A stretch of DNA of 64,000 nt from Adineta vaga (Eukaryota; Rotifera): NCBI GenBank assembly GCA_021613535.1, contig CP075497.1, positions 1,488,001 to 1,552,000 of the forward strand. Direction: 5' to 3'. A program made the position numbers and the translations under genes. This document shows positions 59,015 through 64,000 of this stretch, piece by piece. Within the stretch, counting starts at the first letter, position 1, and each line of letters opens with the position of its first letter. The notes under the pieces are model-generated. The model was not told the DNA's origin, searched no databases, and saw only the letters and a program-made list of their open reading frames with translations.

Positions 59015-60355
59015 CTCTGTCGCAAGTGACTAATCAGACTTGTTACGTCTTTGTCCGACACCCGCTTCAATAATACCTATTATGTTCCATTTTGCACAAG
59101 GACTCATTATGATCTATCTTATAGATGCAACCAACACACAATGATAACTTAGACCTAAAAAAAGTATTACTAAAGTTAGTCTTTTCTAATGATAATTGAA
59201 TCTACAAATCGAAACCGCGTAAATCTGAATCGAAGAAGACGAAACCATGGCGAAAGAAAACAAAATGACATAGGTTTAGTAATTACAAGAGAATGAAAGT
59301 ATACTTTTGAGTCGTGTGCTACTCATGCAGATAAGATTTATACATGAACCATAGATAAACACAAATCGAATTTTTTCATTCTATCCTATGCCCACCTCTG
59401 GTTCTTTTCGATTCATTATGCTGGGTCCTTTTTATCCTTCTCTTCAGAAAAGAAACGTTTGCGTATTTCTTTCTTTCAAATCTCAATCAAAGATAATGAC
59501 TGGACGACAACTCTCGTACAAGTACTCAAAAGAACAGGTACGAATCTGATATCAGTTTTGATTAAACATGTCTGCACCGTTAACTACTACAAGTCAAATC
59601 GTTCGATAGAATTTTCACAGAAATATATGAGGAAAAACGAGGTACCTAGTTACTATCCTACTGTTAGATGTTCATAGACATTACCCATATAAATAACTTT
59701 CTGAATATGTTAGGAATTATACTACGCGAATCTGCGTTATTCATAGCAACTCATAAAATAGTGCTTCATCTTCTTAGTTTCTTTTTAGAAATCGTATTCA
59801 AACAAGCTAATGGCTGTTTACAATGAGAATGAAAGAAAACCCATCTTTTCCTTTCGAAAGTGAATCAGAAGTGAACGACATTATGGAGGAACTTAACTGA
59901 TGTCTGTTCAAAAACGAATCCAACAGGCTGATATTTCCCTGAAAATAAAGGAAAGATTGAAGTCTGTACTGAGAACCACATATCAGAAGGTTAATTTTGG
60001 AAGTCTTCGATTACGAATTGATCCATTAAGAACGAGTCAGTTTCTATATATGTGAAAATCCCTTATCTGATTGATGAAAAAATAGAAAAATAGACTATGC
60101 ATGTCAACGACTATAGGTGTTATAGTTTGAGAGGTTTGTAGTAAGATCAACGAATAAGAGTAAAAGACTTTTCAGAAGTGATCAAATGATTCGTTTCATA
60201 AATTAAAATAGATTTTATCTTAACTTGAGTGTGCTGACTGATCTGATCACGTCCTCTCAGTAGAAAGTCAGCGGGAATTGTGCTGCTTTACTTGTCTTTC
60301 AGCTAGAAGTGTAGCTATAATGTGGAACGTGTAGAAATGTGCAGTTTCAGTAAAT

Positions 60356-60412
60356 TGAGGGTGTGAGTGAGAGTTTAAAGTATAGCTTGACCCACACCCA
60401 TACCCTCCCAAA
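60356..60412 (+). repeat. Degenerate TGTGGG-like foldback patch
   Basis: GAGGGTGTGAGTGAGAG is followed after about 15 bp by GACCCACACCCATACCCTCCC, its approximate complement. Same G-strand/C-strand hairpin logic as the other patches, without the AGTAGTGTAG end. Confidence 0.45.
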
Positions 60413-60645
60413 ATTAGAAAAGCTACTTATTGATTGTGCTGTGTGGTGGAACATTTTGAGAACAATGTTGATATTCGTAGATAATCGAACAATAAACGAT
60501 GTAGAAGATCTTTTATTCAAATTAAAATTAGGGAAATAAGAGAAGAAATCTAACTATAAGAAATAATCGAGAATAAAAGGAAAATAAACTGATTAATAAT
60601 AATGGATGTTGAATTTTTCAAGGACGTTTCTTGAATTTGTGCTTA

Positions 60646-60870
60646 TTAACAAGCACAACTAGCAACACAATATTTGCAGCTCGTACCACTGCAAAAGCTA
60701 AAGCAATTACTAACACAACTAGCAACATAACTATCAGTACAATAAGCACGTTTGTTGATTAAATGATCAAGATTCGATCGAGTTTCAATAGTCCATGCCA
60801 TACTACTTGTAGTCATTAATACCAAAACGACAATAACAACCAAACAAATCAATTGACTGGTTTTTTGCAT
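60646..60870 (-). CDS. Secreted 8-cysteine peptide precursor (74 aa)
   Basis: A single exon. Residues 1-25 (MQKTSQLICLVVIVVLVLMT and TSSMA) are a signal peptide. A short Asn/Glu/Arg propeptide (WTIETRSNLDHLINKR) ends in the dibasic pair KR, a classic convertase site. The mature peptide of about 33 residues begins AYCTDSYVASCVSNCFSFCS and has eight cysteines spaced C-x7-C-x3-C-x3-C-x4-C-x2-C-x3-C-x-C. It should fold with four disulphide bonds. The layout is that of antimicrobial or signalling peptides in general; the spacing does not match a defensin that I know. It has its own ATG, stop and AATAAA-rich 3' region, and is not disrupted. Confidence 0.7.
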   Translation of the reverse strand: MQKTSQLICLVVIVVLVLMTTSSMAWTIETRSNLDHLINKRAYCTDSYVASCVSNCFSFCSGTSCKYCVASCAC

Positions 60871-61228
60871 TGTTTATTATTAATATTCGATGTTGAAGAA
60901 GAAAGAATAGTAGAATTATATGTAAATGATTTTTTTCGATCGTTATGATTTGCTTTTATATATGGATTAATGATCGAGGAAAAAAATTATATTTTTCCAT
61001 GAATGATCATAAACAGATGTCTATTTTTCTCTCGAAATAACGTCATAGATATTCAATAGGACGAAATTTTAGATAAAAAAGAGGATTTTCAAGGAAATTA
61101 TCCTTAACGATCATTATGAGATTTTTGTCACATTGTTCAAATAAGAAGTAAATTGATAAATATTTTATTTAATAGAAATGAAACAAAATAAAGAATAAAT
61201 ATAGTTCTTCAGTTTGATGTATTGATTA

Positions 61229-62648
61229 TCAATATGCAATCATTGTTTGAATAATCATAGTTAGAAAAAAGATGAAATATATGGAAATAAGAGAATATTG
61301 TTGAGCGGCACTACTCTTCTTTGTATTAGCCACTTGTATAACTACCTCAGCAATCTTACACATATTCTTACCACGTGCAATTCGAAAATATCCTTTCTCG
61401 CCCCATTGTTCACCTATATTTACAACAGAACAATAATGATAGAAAATCTTCCATAAATGAGTGCTCACCCCAATTGTTTCTACATAACCAATAAGGTTTT
61501 CCTTCTTCACTACCATATCCAACAATTTGTACCTAGAAGAAATGAATTATATTAAACACATATAGAATCTAACAGTATCTTCTGTTCCTTACCACTTCAT
61601 CTATAGGATCTTTTGAACATGACGGTTCATCATAAATACCTGGAAAAAAAAAGAAATGCTTTTCTAATATTAGACGAACTCGCATACCTCCTTTGTATGA
61701 ATTAAAGCCCTTGCCAGCAGCATTCATCTCTGCCCAAAGAGTAGATTCTTGAATCCACTCTAACATCTTATTCTCATCAGGTTCTGTCAATCTATTGATT
61801 TTATCGAACTAAAATTTGAATAAATCAATCTCTTTTTCTAATATCAATGCAAATGAACATACTGTAGCGAATGGTTTACATATATTTGGTTCACATCGAC
61901 CAAGTGCTTTCGGATAATCCGTCTTTCGACAAATACCACTCATATTCTTTATACAATTAAAAGCATCAATTGGTTGTCGACAACAGTCGTACACTTGTGA
62001 TATGCTACCATCGATAAGTTGACGAGTTTCAATAGCATGAAGACTTTCGACAAGTTCTATAAAAATAATAATAACTATGGTTATCTCTTATAGTTCACTG
62101 TTGTTCGTCAATATACTTACGAGTACTAACAATAGCGGTGACAATTTCTCCAACTTCACCTTGATATAATTCTGTAATGACACCTTTCGTACGCCAATCG
62201 AGTGATTCAGGTAAATCTTTTACTTCAACAGAGCTTTTAAATGACGATGATCATGATGGATGAGATTTGATACGATTTTGTCGTGCAGGTACAAGTTCCT
62301 ATAGAAGATTTATTCGTTCATTGCTTAACATGTATGACTAAGAATTACTTCAATACGTCGATCCGATAAATGATTAATTGCTACTGTAAATGTTGGATTC
62401 AGATTCGTTTGTTGAAAAGAGTGTATTTCATTAACATTCTCCATAAATATTTGTTTACGTTTAATTTCTTCTTCCACAGTTTCATACTGTTTATTATAGT
62501 CACGTTTAAATTTATCCCATTCAAGTGATAAATCAGCTATGACTGCACCAAATAGTAAGAAAATAAGAATGAACTATAACAAAATATAATCAATGGATGT
62601 AAAATGTATGCTGAGATATGACTCGAAAAAATAACATCTTACCTTCAT
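61229..62648 (-). pseudogene. Papain-family (cathepsin L-like) protein with lost catalytic residues and one in-frame TGA
   Basis: Eight exons: 62648-62643, 62573-62349, 62298-62121, 62056-61864, 61808-61688, 61639-61593, 61532-61469 and 61413-61229. A signal peptide (MKFILIFLLFGAVIA) is followed by an I29 inhibitor propeptide (LEWDKFKRDYNKQYETVEEE, AINHLSD) and a C1A domain (LPESLDWRTKGVI). Where active enzymes have QGQCGSCWAF, this has QGEVGEIVTAI, so the nucleophilic Cys is Ile. Where they have DHAVxxVGYG, it has DEVVQIVGYG, so the His is Glu. The Asn region (YWLCRNNWG) persists. The C-terminus ends in a hydrophobic segment (SLISIYFIFFLTMIIQTMIA), suggesting a membrane or GPI anchor. A TGA at 62253-62251 sits in the linker before the C1A domain. 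It is a decayed pseudopeptidase, or a functional one if the TGA is an error. Confidence 0.8.
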
Positions 62649-62699
62649 CAACACAGTTTATACTCTATGTGAAAATGACTTTTTTAGAAATTCTGTAGA

Positions 62700-63432
62700 T
62701 AGTAATGTTCTATAAGAACATTTTGATAAAGAACGAATCTAAATATTTCATATTATAAGATAGTCATTGTCAACGTCACGCTGACAAAATGTTGTTATCA
62801 TCAATGAAAAAAGTAAAGGATTACAAGGCATATCATGTTCACACTCAAAATTTAATCATGATTTCAAAAACTTAGAATATCTTAAGAATATATTTTTTTT
62901 AAAGTATTCGTCTTTAGATTAGACCAAGAGACAACTCGATGAACTCTAATAAGTGAACATCTTGGTCACTATATTCGAGTGAATTATAATAGCAAAATGA
63001 AATCTGAATTTTAGGGTGTGGGTGTGAGTGTAGATGATACTTCCGTGATTATATTATCCATTGTTTTGCTCATTCATGAGCACCAGACAAAGCACAATGA
63101 AAATGTGAAAAAACTAATATCGAATTATATATTATAAACTACTGATTTCCTTGAATTCCATCATACTTTCAGATAGTGTGAGTCTAACCTATTGGTACCC
63201 TTTGAACTCCTTAAATTCCTATAATTTCTTGGATTGCCAATTTCGGGATCATGGGTGCTGCTGCCGTTTCTAGCAGTGTGAAGCCATTTTAGTTTATAAC
63301 AGTAATACATAAATAAATTACTTTTCTTGGTTTCTTTCTTTGTTCTGAAACTTTGGCATTATACAATCAAATTTTTCAATAATATAAAAACATAATTCAT
63401 TTTGAAGACATTTCATAAAGAAATCAGTAACA
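62700..63432. other. Intergenic with a TGTGGG-like tract
   Basis: No gene is seen. A single-strand tract GGGTGTGGGTGTGAGTGTAG followed by ATGAT lies at 63014-63038 and shares GTGTAGATGAT with copy 2 of the dispersed repeat; the C-strand partner is missing. Confidence 0.45.
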
Positions 63433-63970
63433 ATGATGATGGATTTTAGTGAAGAAAAGTCCAGAAGTAAGTGAGATTTATTTAGTTTCATATGATTGAA
63501 TATTTATAAACGAAATATTGAAGATGATGTACCACCAAGATCAAATCGTGTTATCAAAATTTCCCTTCGCAATCGTGCTCATCAACCACAAACATTCGTA
63601 GAAATTGTTTTTTTATTTTTGAATTTTATCCTTGATGAATATTCAATTTAGTCTCATCATACATTGCGCAAAAGCAGACGATCTGATAATATCATTCACA
63701 GAAGTATTCGATCCAATATTAGTATTCGATCCATCGACAATAAATTGATTGATTTAAAAACTAGTACACACTCTACACATGTTTGTATTATAATGATTTC
63801 ACAAAATCTATATTTAAAAAAGAGTATACTTTTTTTCTCAATAGTCAGCTACAATGAAAGTACTTACTAATAATATGATCAATAAAAATTCTACCAAAAC
63901 AATCGATAGAAATGATCAGAAACATGATAAAGAACATATGTTAAACGCCATGAGATTTACATCACTTCGA
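63433..63970 (+). CDS. 5' part of an unknown gene running off the window
   Basis: ATG at 63433 opens a short exon (MMMDFSEEKSR, to 63466). In-phase joins lead to exons 63524-63606 (DVPPRSNRVIKISLRNRAHQ), 63652-63780 (SHHTLRKSRRSDNIIHRSIR and RSIDNKLIDLK) and 63845-63970, which ends before a donor-like GTAATTATG. The product is basic and Ser/Arg/Ile-rich without signal peptide or membrane span. Introns are 45-65 bp; one uses the acceptor GAAG. No family is recognised and the 3' part is outside the window. Confidence 0.4.
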
Positions 63971-64000
63971 GTAATTATGATAATCTAGTTAATTGCTTGA

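Larger units (their letters stand above)
57840..60350. other. Mostly intergenic with scattered relics
   Basis: Apart from the exon at 58339-58530 and the NHL relic at 58904-59014, no gene is supported. An open frame at 59459-59677 is chance-like. Confidence 0.35.

Noticed and set aside
1-64000. A prokaryotic-style defence or biosynthetic gene system
   Set aside because: Spliceosomal introns, metazoan gene families and intergenic structure make the whole window eukaryotic; no bacterial operon was found.

Overview
The window looks like animal nuclear DNA and most probably comes from a bdelloid rotifer (Rotaria- or Adineta-like). It is AT-rich. Genes are split by very short GT-AG introns, mostly 45-60 bp. 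Conserved metazoan genes (ARHGAP21/23, CBP/p300, CAMKMT, UTP23, AGPAT5, DR1, a UNC4-type homeobox gene) sit among features typical of bdelloids: genes of foreign character (protoglobin, a plant-like PPR-DYW protein), relics of a large F-box-like family, tandem LRR exons, and interstitial tracts of the bdelloid telomere unit TGTGGG. The species assignment is inference.

Layout. 0-10 kb: a tail-anchored low-complexity protein, an F-box-family relic, a small two-exon gene, two tandem protoglobin genes and a small secreted protein. 10-14 kb: a complete-looking CBP/p300 gene broken by two in-frame stops. 14-17.2 kb: a UDP-glycosyltransferase relic interrupted by a dead piggyBac element with TTAA target duplication, then an F-box exon whose intron holds a 356-bp foldback element with 9-bp target duplication. 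17.8-20.1 kb: 17 LRR exons in a 139-bp tandem array with a 973-bp higher-order duplication. 22-29 kb: F-box relics, a purple acid phosphatase, a Golgi-type PAP phosphatase (BPNT2-like) and a Nudix hydrolase. 29.8-36.1 kb: a RhoGAP of ARHGAP21/23 type. 36-44 kb: mostly empty, apart from a UNC4-type homeobox gene that has lost most of its homeodomain.

44.4-49.2 kb is a tight head-to-tail cluster (CAMKMT, UTP23, AGPAT5, DR1). Splice acceptors lie immediately before two start codons and, in one case, coincide with the stop codon of the upstream gene. This suggests polycistronic transcription resolved by spliced-leader trans-splicing. A biogenic-amine-type GPCR follows, facing DR1. 53-64 kb is a decaying region: a tRNA-Ala relic, a coatomer gamma C-terminus cut off at a TGTGGG element, a broken PPR-DYW gene, an NHL relic, an intact 8-cysteine secreted peptide, a papain-like peptidase lacking its catalytic Cys and His, and the start of an unknown gene running off the end.

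Across the window several conserved reading frames carry isolated TAA, TAG or TGA codons, some at positions where the family has Gln or Arg. This fits decay of redundant copies in a degenerate-tetraploid genome, but sequencing error or recoding cannot be excluded from sequence alone. Exon boundaries were derived by hand from splice signals, frame and family resemblance; no database search was run.
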